NCBI GenBank assembly: GCA_019009955.1
Contig: CM032228.1
Location: 182,908,501-182,972,500, forward strand
DNA: 64,000 bases
Reading direction: 5' to 3'
Origin: Riptortus pedestris
Taxonomy: Eukaryota > Arthropoda > Insecta > Hemiptera > Alydidae
Positions 25,761 through 38,139 of this stretch are shown piece by piece (position 1 is the first letter of the stretch; the number at the start of each line of letters is the position of its first letter). A model generated the notes under the pieces. The model did not search any database. It saw nothing but the letters and a program-made list of their open reading frames with translations, and had not been told where the DNA came from. The position numbers were made by a program, and so were the translations under genes.

Positions 25761-26999
25761 AGGAAATTTGGGATGTTCTAACCCCAATAGAATGTGGTTA
25801 TATGTCTCACACACAAAAATACTTATAATTAAGCCTCCATTTTTTTTTCCTGCACAGTTTCGCTGACATCAAAATTAGTTGAACAATACTAAGGGTTTTC
25901 TTCACTTTCGTATTCAATGCTCTGCTGTCATTTTGGTCAAAAGAAACTGCACAATATCGCCTTCTTCATGCATATCCCAAGCAATAGAATTGGCAACTCA
26001 TTGAACATAAGTGTATAGTCAAATGGATTTACTGTGCAACCCAGACTTCGTATATACCCTCATATCACCAGCAACTAAGAGGTTGTCAATTAAGTTTTCT
26101 TTTTCACGCCACACACATCTTTCATAATGAACTATTTACATTTCAGTTCATGAATGTTTCATCTATCGAACAGCACTCTATCCATTACGCTTTTACTATG
26201 GCACTTCGTTTTTGTGGAATTCAAGTTCATCAGAACCTACATTTTAAGAAATGTTTGCTTTCTTCAGTTGTCTTCAATTTACCCGTTCATTTATTAAAAT
26301 TTCGGTTCTCATTCTAAATTTAGCTAAAATCATTAAACGATGAGTTATGACCAATGAATGAAGCAGGAATTATATTTAAATGTAAGAAAAGTCATTCTAT
26401 TTGTTGCCAGTGGATTTTACAATATAAAATATGATAGTACATAAGGTGTGTATTATTTACTGTTCATATAGTGGGCACTGAATACACTTCTCCTTAATAG
26501 AGAGGAAGTAAATAAAAAAAGAATATTGAAAGATGGAGCATGTTCAATGCAAATAAATGGATATGGGTTAAGCTTTTACTTAGTCATGGAGGGAAAATAG
26601 AATTTATTCATCAAATGAAATTCAAGTGTTTTGGAAAATAACATGGAAGAGTTAATTATTACTTTGAGAGTTCCAAGAACATTAATATTGAAATTGTCCT
26701 ATAATATTCAGCATTATATTGTGTTTAGAAAGTGATCCACTTAAAACAGATAATTATTAAGTCGTCTACTCCTTTACAACTAGTGCGAGAAACATTGGAC
26801 AAAGCTTGCTTTATATTCATAATATTTTTATTGTATTTAAAATATTTTATTTGTTTATATATTAATCACGTTTCTTGACGGCTATAGTTATATTTTATAC
26901 ACAAAAGATGATTTATAAAAATAAGTGAATGCCTCTTTGCCAACGGTGTTCTAATACTTCCTTGGTCCTTAATACCTGAAATTTCCGAACTAGGAATCC
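25761..26999. other. Unassigned AT-rich spacer
   Basis: No feature recognised. Confidence 0.5.
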
Positions 27000-27420
27000 C
27001 TGAATTTTTCTCTTATATAATTGGCATACTTGAAGAAGCATTCTTGGCTCCATTCTTGGTCGGTGGACTAGTTGGCGTTCCTTTGAGAAAGGTGGGCCAG
27101 CGGTGTGGGCTGTGATCGATAGTGGCCTGCTCTATGATATTAAAAGTGGAGCAACTGAAGGTCCAGGTGGCTCTTCTCCCATAGCCAACCCTCCAGGGTC
27201 CCGAATAAATCCTCCAGGCTTTCCTCCTCCTCCCTCTGGAGCCTAGCCTATTTTTCACAAGAAAAATCTCTTTTTTTTCCCTCCCAGGACTTAGGCCCCC
27301 ATTTTCTCCTATCTGATAACTATTAATGCCTTCTTACACATCTATGTCTCTCTGGCTAAATCCAGACAAAATGCGCTTCTCAGGGTAAGTCTGAGATCTT
27401 CTTTTGCTTTTCGCTCTTCA
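27000..27420. other. GC-balanced non-coding island (candidate regulatory element)
   Basis: A sharp rise in GC over about 300 bp with complex sequence. An 81-codon minus-strand frame (27258-27013) is arginine- and glycine-rich at its start but has no domain or splice context and is treated as incidental. A GTGATCGATAGTGG segment lies centrally. Confidence 0.35.
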
Positions 27421-28629
27421 TTTGTAATAATTTTTTACCTTGCCATATTGGGTCTTCAGCGCAATAGTGTATTTAGTACATGAATATCAAATTGATGGGG
27501 TGGTAAGTGCTGGTGCATAATTAATCTGGATGCTTGTTCTTATTTGTCTACATGTGCTTTTAAGATTATTCCTGGAATCTAGAACTGTTATATCCTTCTA
27601 GAATTTCAATGATTGACTTGAACAAACAATAAATCACGTTTAGTTCATTGAAGAATGAAAAATACTTCACTAAAGATTGAATAATTTTTCATTAATTCCA
27701 CACTAGTTATTATTCTGGAATATATTTCGATTACTAACCTCAATCACGACTTTTAAAACATTTTAATTAACGAGATTTCTCTTTAAGTGTTATCGTGGGA
27801 CAAATTTGAACATGACTAATGAAATCTGCTAAATTTACTATCATACCCCTCACAAGTTTATAAGTTGTTTGCCGGAAACACTGTGTCGGTCATTATTACC
27901 CTAATTGTTTTAGTATTGTCAGTTACACTTCTGGGCAGCTGACGGGGTTAATATGTAATCAAATTTGTCAGAACGGGGAAGTCAGTTCGTCAAAATGACT
28001 ATACACAAGACCAGATTTTTATTATAGAAATATCGATTTTTTTTGTAGGGGGAGGGGTTTAACGTTAGTTGCCTGGAAATCGTTTTACTGGGGGAGTATT
28101 TTTCCAACCGGTAATAAGGGTTTCTTTATCGGGTATTCAGAACTTCCGTTACTATCCTGGCAGTAATACAGATCTGTGTTGCTATCAAATTATTTCTTCA
28201 CATAAATTTAATTTTTTTTTTCTATTATAGAAGGAGGGGTTATTCTCAGTATTATTTTATTTTTCTTTATTGCACATTATTTCTTCTTATTCACAATATA
28301 AGATTTGTTTTATGGTGTATGTTTACTTTCTTCATCTCAATCACACCTTCATTTGGAGTAATTTGCTCTAGTTATGAACAGATGTCTATGTAAAAGTCTA
28401 ATGGTAAAAGACGATTGTGAAACGAGCCAGACTTTCATTTACCCCCTTTTTGTTTATATTGTCAACATAGAGTATAATTAAAACTAGGGTGTCTGTAATT
28501 GAAATGAAAGAGTACAAAGCAAAATTGAATTCGTTAGTATAAATTAAATCTCCTCGTGTTGTATAAGTGGTAGTAATAATCATGACTAGTTTTCATATGA
28601 AATAATGAATGTAAATAATTAATGAGATG
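27421..28629. other. Spacer with possible ancient repeat traces
   Basis: AAATCTGCTAAATTTACTATC then ATACCCCTCAC near 27821-27855 resembles a very decayed HINE right end, and 28150-28185 faintly resembles the CCGTTACTAT block. The similarity is too weak to call a copy. Confidence 0.25.
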
Positions 28630-29040
28630 GTTTCTGCTCATAAGCCCCCCTTTACCAGTCCGTGGCACATGATTTACGGTATGTCATAAGTCTCCTCGAG
28701 GGTGTATGTGGTTATGTTGAGAGTGATTACTTTGATGATGTTGTTCTTCTTGATACAAATGCCGTCCAGTATTGAACGTGAAGTGATAGAGTAGCAAGTG
28801 TTGAAGGACATTATGCATTTGTTGATAGCATTATGGTGTCATTGGATAATCCTACCTCGCTGGAATAGTGTGACAGTGAGAGAGAAGGGCCTGTGGCTAA
28901 GTGGGTAGATACCTTAGGGATGTGCGGATGGCTCTAACAAGCCGACAGACAGACACCTCTAATGGCCTCAATACCTTCCCTCAGGCATTTGCCACTGACG
29001 CTATACCAAACACACCATCTCTTTCTTTGTCTGCTTAACA
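28630..29040. other. GC-balanced non-coding island (candidate regulatory element)
   Basis: Complex sequence directly abutting HINE copy 4. It includes GACAGACAGACACC near 28946-28959 (tandem CAGAC, the Smad core type) and CTCTAATGGCC just after it. No open frame. Confidence 0.35.
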
Positions 29041-29061
29041 AACCGAGGGAGTAAAAACATG

Positions 29062-29994
29062 TTTTAGCAGATTTCCCTTAGGGAAAATCAGCTATTGAGG
29101 GTCGTACTCATGACGTGAGTTTTGAAAAATTTCCTCAAATGACCATCAATCCTATGCAGGATATGACGAAAATGAGGCCCGTTCAAAATTATATATATAT
29201 ATATATATATATATTTGTATATTATATATATTTCTATATAATCGTCACCAAACTCGGTATTTAATCGTTTTATGTAACAAGAAAGATCAAGTTCGTTAAC
29301 AGCTGAAATCGGATCAGTGGGAGGGGGAGGGGTTTAGAGGGGGGATTTCGAAAATTCGAAATATCTCCGTTACTATACATCGGATCGAAAAATTGTATAA
29401 AACCAATCTTATTGCAAATTAAATTTACTATTAATATTGTTATATACATTTATTCTCTATCTTGAATATTAATCGAGATATTTGCATTTTTATGTAGTGT
29501 AACGGACGAGCTATGGTCGCTTCTATTCGTTTCCGCCGAAAGCTAGTTCGGCCGTTTCCGTCCGAAAAGAGTCCGCAAAAAGAAAGATCTAGTTCGTTAA
29601 TGACTGATATCCGACCAGTAGGAGGGGCGGGGTTTGGGTGGAATTTCGAAAATTCTGAATATCTCCGTTATTTTGCATCGGATCGTAACAGTGTGCAGAA
29701 CCAATCTTATTGCAAATGTAATGTTCTACAAATGTTGTTAAGTAAGTTTTTGTTCACTATCGTGATTGTTAACCGAGATATTTGGATTTTATAGTTTTCG
29801 GCCCTCAGTAAACCACCCCTCCTACTCATATCATATTAAAGATTTTAGCAGTTGTGTTATGAAACACATTATTTGAACCTTAAATACCAAATATTGTTCT
29901 CATTGAGCTTTTACATTTTGAGATAAATGCAAATACGTGGCACATGTGGGAAATCTGCTTAGTTTACGCAGCCCCTGCGTGACGGACTTTTTTT
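29062..29994 (+). mobile_element. HINE/Helentron-like element, copy 4 (chimeric, double body)
   Basis: Full ends are present: the left palindrome at 29062 and the right hairpin ACGCAG-CCC-CTGCGT with GACGGAC plus T run at 29968-29994. The body block occurs twice in direct order. The first (about 29270-29490) resembles the short class and runs into a GTAACGGACGAGC cassette. The second (about 29577-29790) starts again at AAAGAAAGATCTAGTTCG and resembles the long class. The TA array is short, at 29190-29215. The simplest reading is recombination or template switching between two subfamilies. Confidence 0.78.
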
Positions 29995-30889
29995 CACCTT
30001 CAATCCACATTTTCTTTGATAGTCTTGTAAAATGATCTGGGGACTCCAGATAAGTCTAAGAAATATTTAAAGATGTTCTCATATGGGGCATGTCAATACA
30101 AATTGCGGTTTTACTAGCTCGATAGCAAAAATGATGATTAACATCGCTTGTATCATGAAAAGTTAACAACTATTCTGCTGAGGCTTCTAGAAATATACTA
30201 TTAGTTTATCAATATATGTCATAAATGATTTGCTTTTATGCCTTCATCAGTACAAATTTATTAATGGCAGCGATACTAAACCACCGACGTAGTTCTTTAG
30301 CTTACCTATTCGTTTATTGATGGAATCTAAGCTCAAGTTGGGCAATTAAATTTATTGCTGTATAGTACCCCCTAATCTTACTAAGCATAGTACCCTCAGT
30401 TCTTAGTAAGCAGAACAAAACAGCATAAATGAATTAGTTTACAAGGAAAAAGAATTTCCTAATATCTGTGCCCACAATAATGAACGTTATGAGCAGGTTG
30501 GGTATTATTTTCGCATTTTTTAAAATAATATATTGGAAGATTCAAAAGCCATTTTTGGACTAAAGATGATTCAGTAATTGTCTTTGTTTTTTAAACCAGC
30601 CTGCATTTAGCTTTACCGGTTGTGTTACCAATTTTGGCTATTGGTTTTTTTGAATATGATTATCGAATTTTTTTCCCTTTACCTACTCAAACGGGTATAC
30701 TATTACTGTTGCTTTTATATTCAAGGACAATATTTATTATTTATATTAGTGTTAAATTGTGGGATATGCAGTTGTAATGTCAGATTTGGATTTTAAATGT
30801 TGACAGTATTTTAAGAAGTGTTGAGTTTTATACTTGTACTCAGCTGTAAAATATTTAAAAGAAACGAATGGTTTCCACAATGTGTTGGA
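29995..30889. other. Unassigned AT-rich spacer
   Basis: No feature recognised. Confidence 0.5.
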
Positions 30890-31140
30890 ATGATGATTTG
30901 GCGTTGGGATGATTAACACAAGCTGGATCTTGATTAAAGGTGGACTATGGATGGCTTGTAGGTGATAATTCTGGTTGATACTGTAGCAGGAGGTGGTTGT
31001 GGACTAGGAGGAGTTGCCATTGGATTGGACCATCAATCAAGCAACATGGCCTGGCTACATGGGCTACTGCACCTGCTGTCTGTCCTCTCTCAACCCGAGG
31101 GGAAATTAGTCAAATACTGTTTACCTAAATTTTCATTTGG
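30890..31140. other. GC-balanced non-coding island (candidate regulatory element)
   Basis: Complex sequence with CCATCAATCA at 31030-31039 (reverse complement TGATTGATGG, the Hox1/Pbx composite type), a second ATTGGA repeat just upstream, and GATTAA motifs at 30910-30940. An 86-codon frame (30962-31222) spans it but shows no family. The composite site is a chance-compatible 10-mer, so the regulatory call is inference. Confidence 0.38.
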
Positions 31141-31424
31141 AATATATTTATTTTTAGGCCATAATTTCCTGTTCGGTGTTGCATTTAACTTCCTATTCGA
31201 AGTATTTATCGATCTACCCTAATTTTATATTTTATTTGTCTGACCTCTCCGTTTTTGGTAGGGAAGGAACCTAACTAAGTCGAATATTGGTAACAAAAAT
31301 GCTTGATCGGTGGACCTAATATCGTCTTTGGTATCAGGAAAGACGGAAAGATGTTGTTGGGTATATGGGACTAAGAACGCCATACAGGCTGACAAAAAAA
31401 AATGTTGAATGGTCTATGAGAGGG
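31141..31424. other. Unassigned spacer
   Basis: No feature recognised before the LINE tail that follows. Confidence 0.4.
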
Positions 31425-31515
31425 ATCAATGAATGCCCAGACGTGATGGCCACTTAAGAACGACTTGCGGAGGCTTGGGATCCTCACTGGGATGATCCAT
31501 GCTCTGCTGATGGTT
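31425..31515 (+). pseudogene. Possible RTE-like LINE C-terminal remnant
   Basis: The plus strand reads WPLKNDLRRLGILTG, with ALLMV shortly after. This resembles the DLRRLG...W segment near the end of RTE-clade reverse transcriptase proteins and matches the motif at 38140-38345. Stops and frame slips occur on both sides. It lies tail-to-tail with the minus-strand LINE that follows. Confidence 0.35.
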
Positions 31516-31534
31516 AAACCGTCTCATTGTAAGG

Positions 31535-31980
31535 AATGAAATAGAATAGAATAGATAATATATTTATCTGTTAACGATTTACGTCTTGTACAAATTAAAT
31601 AAATAAATAACAATTCTGTCTTTTTAAATAAATAATTATATCCAAAAACTTGAGACCAACAATAATATGACAATAAAAAAAACAATATAGTGTAAATAGT
31701 AAAATATATTACATAAAAGATAACTAAAAGCATTCTGTAAACCCTTTTCCTTCTTAATATAACATTTAACTGGAGTGTGGTCCATCAGGACTTGGTTCCA
31801 GAGTATTGCATGCTGACGTGATGAAGCAGTAAATCTTGTGTTGTTTTTCGAGTCTATCGATACTAAGTATCTCTTCAATTTTATGTACATCACTGACTGC
31901 TGAGGAAAGTGTTTGAAGATATTTATTTCTGTCGTCGATGAGCTTCTGGCAGTAGAGATGTATATGTGACAGGCTATTAG
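31535..31980 (-). pseudogene. LINE C-terminal remnant with 3' UTR
   Basis: Minus-strand translation from about 31980 reads SSLIACHIYISTARSSSTTE and then, after the start of the 3' third, TRFTASSRQHAILWNQVL. The latter matches the TR...ar...a..WN.LP segment near the C-terminus of CR1/Jockey/L2-type LINE proteins. The frame then drifts into an AT-rich 3' UTR. The end at 31535-31560 is a short repeat of TATTC units, the kind of simple 3' tail those LINEs carry. It is 5'-truncated at the border of HINE copy 5. Family-level assignment is tentative. Confidence 0.55.
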
Positions 31981-31994
31981 GGATGAACTGATTA

Positions 31995-32658
31995 TAAAAA
32001 AGTCCGTCACGCAGGGGCTGCGTAAACTAAGCAGATTTCCCCTGTGAAGTTTTACAATAGAGAAATCTGCATACTGGTAACACAATACCACCGTGATTAG
32101 ATAATGAGAAATCTTTCAGTTAATTAAAATAAATTCCCAACTGAAACGGCTTCTGAATTGTAAGAATAATTTATATTTTAATAACTCAAATTTTAGTAGT
32201 TCAAGAACTAAAGAAGGGGGGGGGCGGATGAACAGAACGTATCTGCATAAATCTCACAAAGTAAAGAAGGTAAGGTAAGGTTAGAAACGACAGGTTAGAA
32301 GAAGCTTCCACCTGAGCCGAGAAATGACGAAGATGGCCGACGTAATCCGTACTATACCCGACCACAGACTTCATAAAAATGCAAATATCTCGGTTAATAT
32401 TCAAGTTAGAGAATACTTGTATATAAGAATATTTATAGTAAATTTAATTTGCAATAAGATTGGTTCTATACACTTTTTCGATCCGATGCATAATAACGGA
32501 GATATTTTGAATTTTCGAAAATCCCCCCTCTAAACCCCCCCCCTCCCTCTGGTCCGATTTCAGCCATTAACGAACTTGATCTGTCTTTTTACATAAAACG
32601 GTTAAACATCGAGTTTCGTATCGATCAAACAAAAATTGCGACCGCTAGAGCGTTAACA

Positions 32659-32725
<67 letters not shown>

Positions 32726-32848
32726 TAACGGACCTCATTTTCGTCATCTCCTGGGTAGGATCGGTGGACATTTGAAGAAATTTTTCAAAACTCGCGTCAT
32801 GAGTACGACCTCAATAGCTGATTTCCCTAAAGGGAAATCTGCTAAAAG
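31995..32848 (-). mobile_element. HINE/Helentron-like element, copy 5 (short class with large cassette)
   Basis: The minus-strand right end is at 31995 (GTCCGTCACGCAGGGGC, then CTAAGCAGATTTCCCC) and the left palindrome is at 32819-32848. The ATATCTCGGTTAATATTCAA block, the G-rich tract (as a C-run), the TA array and the left block are all present. Between TCTGC at 32060 and the AAATGCAAATATC block at 32376 lies an unusually long variable cassette of about 310 bp. Part of it is shared with the fragment at 6145. A plus-strand frame inside (32324-32533) is not a gene. Confidence 0.8.
32662..32721. repeat. (TA)n microsatellite inside HINE copy 5
   Basis: About 60 bp at the fixed internal position. 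Confidence 0.97.
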
Positions 32849-34489
32849 CTAAGATCTGTTAGCCAATTGAGAGTATCAAGCTCAGAATACACCAAACTTT
32901 CTGAAATCACGAAACAAAACTTTGTCATTCAAAGCTCATAGTAAGGCTTATCCCTTAAATGAAATAACGTCTATAACATAACTTATCTTAGACCAACACC
33001 TTAGCTCAGACATAGCCAACTAGACTGAGGTCCTATCTTCTAAAGAAAGATATCAGAAAGGTCGTTTGAAAACCGTTCATTTCAGAGGCAATATATTTTC
33101 AGGTTGCTATAAACGATGAAGTAAAATGTAATATTCTTCTCAGTGAGTCTGTTCGCCTGTTTGACCGAACAGGTACTCAAATGATTTTAAAAGATCATCT
33201 TATACACTCCTGATCCTTATGTTATTGTACAACATGATCTATTTCTGAATTCCATTTTCTAACTGGGGTAGACGACCATTTCAATGTAAAGACATAACAT
33301 ATTTATTTTCTGCCAAAGGATTTTAACTGAAAATTAGAGCTTTGGGGAACACATTATTACAGGGGTAATTGTAATTGATTGGACTTTTACATAAAGATAT
33401 TGCCGAAGAATGCCGCCGAATCGTGCTACTTTTGTTATTCATAAAGTCATTGTTTAGGATGTTTTGTGGAACATTAAATCTTCAAAAATATGTTATTAAT
33501 TATTTCTCAGTTTTAACTTACTGGAGAAGCAAATAAGCGATTTATTCTGAAATATGTTTGTTTATATTGATTGCACTAAAAAATAAATTTTGTTTAGAAT
33601 ATGTTTTTCAGTATTAAAAAGTTTCAAAATAGTTTGCATCGATACCAAAAAATATGTTCCAAGTGTGCCTAGTTTATGAGAAATAAATTTATTTTAGACG
33701 AATTTGTAGGAACTATAAAGTACTCCAAATTATGATTTTTGTCTTCCGGTTACCTTTTAATACATTACTGATATATATTATTTAGTAATTATGTATCAAT
33801 ATAAATCGATATTCTTGTATACGCACCAGCGACTGGTAAAATCATTTTTTTTCTTTCGGTGCTTGAGCTTATTAAGCCTTTATATTTCTATGTTGAACAA
33901 TTACAAACCATAAAGGCAGTGGCATATCTAGTTAAGGGATAAAAGAAAAACAGACGGTAGGGCAGACAAATTGGTTAAATGAAGAAATTAGTAAATTGAA
34001 AAGTTTTAGGGACTTCACCATTAGAATGCTAGTTAGTTTGAAAGTATATATTATTTGTCACTTCATAATCACGATATAATCCCACCTACTCTTGGGTTAA
34101 TTATTTTGAAATTTCTCATAAACCATTTTAATGAGGCTCATAGCCCATGTTATGCTAATAGACATAGCATAATCTAATCCTAAAAATAAATAACATTGGT
34201 GTTGTGCCTATATTTTTCATTAGTTTTCTTAATGTCGAGTAAAAAAACAATAATGTTAAATTGTGATGCAGTCAACGTTTAATGAAAAAATATGTACTTT
34301 ATTTAATTTCCTCTCTCTCTCTCTCTCAACCTCGTTTGTACTATAAAGCACAGTCTCTCGTATTGAATGAGTGTTATAAAGTAATAAGTAGTATATTGCT
34401 TGGATGCTTTCAATTTCCATATTTTATGATATTCCCTTACATTTTATTGATTTATAGTGAATATTGAGTGGAGCAAGGACATGTTATTG
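32849..34489. other. Long unassigned AT-rich stretch
   Basis: No repeat family, RNA or supported frame seen. Confidence 0.5.
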
Positions 34490-34770
34490 GTTTAAAGTGT
34501 AAAGGGAGTGGATGAAAAACAGTATTGCAATTTGTCGTTGGCGGTAGGGAGCTAATACTCGTGGGGGGCAACAAAGCAATTAATACGAGGCGAGGGAGAC
34601 GATACACGGCCACCTAACACACATGCACTAGTCTGCTGGTTTAGCTTATTGTACCCAAATGAATTGACCCACTTATTTTCGCCCTGCTAGGCTATTTCCC
34701 TTCCATTTATAAACTCACAATACCACCTCACTCTTCCATACACTCCTTCGCCATCACACTTTTAATATGC
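34490..34770. other. GC-balanced non-coding island (candidate regulatory element)
   Basis: Complex sequence with AGCTAATACTCG, CAATTAATACG and CAAATGAATTGACCC segments in an otherwise AT-poor stretch. No frame, no repeat. Confidence 0.35.
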
Positions 34771-34871
34771 CCTAAACCGAGGTTCATTTTTTTTTTTTTA
34801 ATATTATATATTAGTTAAATCACTCCGTTCTTAACGTTAAGACTTGAGTGGGGAGCGGAACCGACAGAAAA

Positions 34872-35186
34872 AAAAAGTCCATCACGCAGGGGCTGCATAA
34901 ACTAAGCAGATTTCCCACGTAAAGTTATACAATAGTGAAATCTCCATACGAGTGCCGATCAGTTACTAGCTTTCGGCCGGAACGAGTTGAAGTGACCATA
35001 GCTCGTCCGTTACACTTTATAAAAATGCAAATATCTTGGTTAATATTCAAAATAGAGAATAAACGTATATAACAATATGCTATAGTAAATAGAATTTGCA
35101 ATAAGATTGGTTCTATACAATTTTTCGATCCGACGTATAGTAACAAAGATATTTCGAATTAATCCCTTAAGGGAAATCTGCTAAAA
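34872..35186 (-). mobile_element. HINE/Helentron-like element, copy 6 (internally deleted)
   Basis: Both termini are intact: the right end from 34872 (GTCCATCACGCAGGGGC; the change leaves a G-T pair in the hairpin stem) and the left palindrome at 35162-35186. The left block, TA array and G-rich tract have been lost by one deletion that joins the ATATTTCGAATT end of the body directly to the palindrome. At 315 bp it is a minimal two-ended derivative. It keeps the GTAACGGACGAGC cassette. Confidence 0.82.
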
Positions 35187-37202
35187 GGTATTTAGGCAAG
35201 AGGACCTAGGCGATTGCCCTGCTATGAAAGAATACAATTTTGGAAAATAAATACGTCTTAATTTTAGATTATTTCAAGACATTTTCTGAGCATAACATTT
35301 ATTATTGTTTTTACAATTTTTTTTCGTTTACTTAGCTGAAATTGTTATAGATGTACCAATCCAAAAAAAATAAAATCTATCCCTTATTATTATTAATCAA
35401 CTCACTAGATATGAAAACAGAGTATTCGAATTAGATCGGAATGTTGTAATAATTAACTAATCAGTCTCGCAAATTAACAAGAAGTGCGGGAAAGTACTTG
35501 AGAGTTGGATTTTTCACACGTAGAAGTGAGGTTCGTCATAACATTTGGAGGAGAAGGTGTTTGTGTAATGCACTTTCCATTATAAAAGTTTGATACTAAC
35601 TTTAAATGAAGTACTTTACTTTTCAAGCACGAAATTTTCCAGGAACAGATATTGGATAATGATTGTTCTGTAAAACTCAATTTCATGCTTTTACTATTTT
35701 TGTATTTGCCACATTTCATATTTAGCAAGATAAAACGTTTCCTAAAGAGAACTGATCACACGTTTAGAGATTAGAGCCCCAATAACGTCTGACGTTTATT
35801 GAGAGGTCCGTTGCAATTTCAGAACAGCCTTTCTTGGCTTATTTTTTCAGTTTGTAATGTCCCTTACTCTTGAAACGCTTTTTCATGAAATAAATATACC
35901 AATAAGTCAAAGCAAGTAAAAATAAAACATTTTGCCAAATTCTATCTATTTCTGAGAGAATAGGATTTAATTTGATCTTTGAAATTCTCGGTATTAAAGT
36001 GTGTTCCAAATATATTGGGCACGGGTTTCCACCAATTTAATTTTGTTTTAAAAAATAAGTCGTTTGAATGCTGGTATATTCGAACTTACGGAATGAGAGG
36101 CCACGCCAGAGGACTTTCAGTACATAATTTCTGTAAGGTTTCCTCTCTTTTAATTATGTCATTAGGTTTGAGGTTGGCCCCAGACCTTCCCCTAACAAAA
36201 TATTATTTCTCCTTTTAAGGAACTCGGAACTCGTCCTCAATGTTAAATAGTCACGAGGTTCATATATATATATACATTTTTGAATTCATTTCAAATGATC
36301 GTGGAGAGTGGTAATAATACAGAGAGTGGTTATTCATTTTAAAACAGTGTACTGTATTAATATGTTCATTATTTTACTATTCATTACATTTTATATACAA
36401 ATTATTATTAAACAGACTAAGCAAGTTTTAGGGCCTCATATTTGTTATTTATCTCCCCAACTCAATTATTTAACCAATAATTCAAAATTTTATTTGTTTT
36501 TATCGCCTGGAAGGTGCAGATTATGGCGAAAAAGAATGCTAACGACCAACGAAAAGAAATTATAAGTCAGTAGGAAGTTGTAACACAGCAAGAAGAAATA
36601 AACTTAAATGGTTACGACTGCGGTTTTCAGATTAACTTAGAGAAGAAGTTTGAAACATCATTAGTTGCCAGCCCATCCAGCCGAAAGTAATATTCCAAAT
36701 CCAGAACTCCTTAATTTAAGCTTCTCTGAAATGTTCTCCTTTTTCTCTCTTATTAACTCCCCCACCTTCTCCATTTGAAGCCGTTGCTTTTTCGGTCCTC
36801 AAATGTAGGATTTTAAATCAGGCTGCAATAAAATAAGCAATGCTTTTAAAACACGCCATTATTCTTATATTATTATTTCATTATTAATTTTCGTTAAAAC
36901 ATAAGTTAAGCCATTATTCAAAACCCTAAAAAGAAAAGTAATTTAAATGGCTAAACTAAATTTACGATTGAAACAATTTTACGATTGTTTTATTTTGATA
37001 TGATGCTTTAATGGACGGTTTTTATGACGTACAATCATAAAACTTGAAAGTAATAAGTCCACTATAATTTATAAAAAAAACAAAAATTTACACTGGCCGA
37101 AAAATAAAGAGATGAAGAACACAAAATACAATATAATAACAATAAATAAATAAATTTGAATAAATAATAACAAACTGTTTGAAGCTGAGTTCTCACAAAC
37201 AC
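35187..37202. other. Long unassigned AT-rich stretch
   Basis: Nothing supported. Frames of 79 to 85 codons at 35474-35728, 35979-36218 and 36308-36565 show no domain. Confidence 0.45.
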
Positions 37203-37689
37203 AAAAGTCCGTCACGCAGGGGCTGCGTAAACTAAGCAGATTTCCCACGTGAAGCTTTACAATAGAGAAATCCGCCTAATAACAGCTGTAGTAGGAAGGG
37301 ATCTCTAAACCTATTCACGAGGGACGAATAGTTCTGGAAACGGCCACCAGAGCTCTCGGTGGAGAGTCCGGAACATGGCGGGGTTCCGTCGACCATACAC
37401 ACAATACAAATGCAAATATCTCGGTTAATATTCTAGATACAGAATAAATGTATAGAACTATATTTATAGTACATTTAATTTACAATAAGATTGATTCTAT
37501 ACAATTTTTCGATCCGACGCATATTAACGGAGATATTTTGAATTTTCAAAAATCCCCCCCTCTTAACACCCCTCCCACTGGTCTGATTTCAGCCATTCAC
37601 GAACTTGATCTTTCTTTTTACGTAAAACGCTTAAATTGTGAAGTTTGGTAACGATCAAACAAAAATTGCGACCGCTAGAGCGTTAACAG

Positions 37690-37733
<44 letters not shown>

Positions 37734-37861
37734 ATATTTATATATATACATTTTGAACGGACCTCATTTTCGTCATCTCCTGGGTAGGATCGAAGGACAT
37801 TTGAGGAAATTTTTCAAAACTCGCGTCATGAGTACGACCTCAATAGCTGATTTCCCTTAAT
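37203..37861 (-). mobile_element. HINE/Helentron-like element, copy 7 (outer half of left palindrome lost)
   Basis: Right end at 37203 (GTCCGTCACGCAGGGGC with intact hairpin), a GC-rich variable cassette at 37271-37405, then the CGGTTAATATTC body, C-run, GCTCTAGCGG block, TA array and left block. It stops at GATTTCCCTTAA in the middle of the palindrome. The outer arm with TCTGCTAAAA is missing, so this copy could not be recognised at that end. Confidence 0.8.
37694..37749. repeat. Imperfect (TA)n microsatellite inside HINE copy 7
   Basis: About 55 bp at the fixed internal position, with interruptions near 37727-37742. Confidence 0.93.
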
Positions 37862-38139
37862 AGCTTATGGCAACACTGTAACTGAGACCAGTTGGCAGCT
37901 AGTAGGGGTTAGGTTAAGAGCTGTTATAGCTGCTACAATGCCTATTTTCTTTCATGTCTTAATGGCAATAAATACTTTTATTTCTAATTTTCTTAATAAC
38001 ATTTCTTAGTCAAATGCACAATAATGGCTATATAATATGTATCCATTAGTTTATCTGGTTCTTTGTACAACCACTCCTATTGGTCCCATTATTGGACTAG
38101 TTAGATTCAATTAACGCATCTACCAATTAGGCCTCATCA

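Noticed and set aside
27821..28190. Additional HINE copy
   Set aside because: Only two short, weak resemblances to the right end and the CCGTTACTAT block. Too decayed to support.
29062..29100. HINE ends considered as ordinary TIRs of a DDE-type MITE
   Set aside because: The inverted motif is subterminal on the right, followed by a hairpin and T-run terminus, and no target duplication is seen in any copy.
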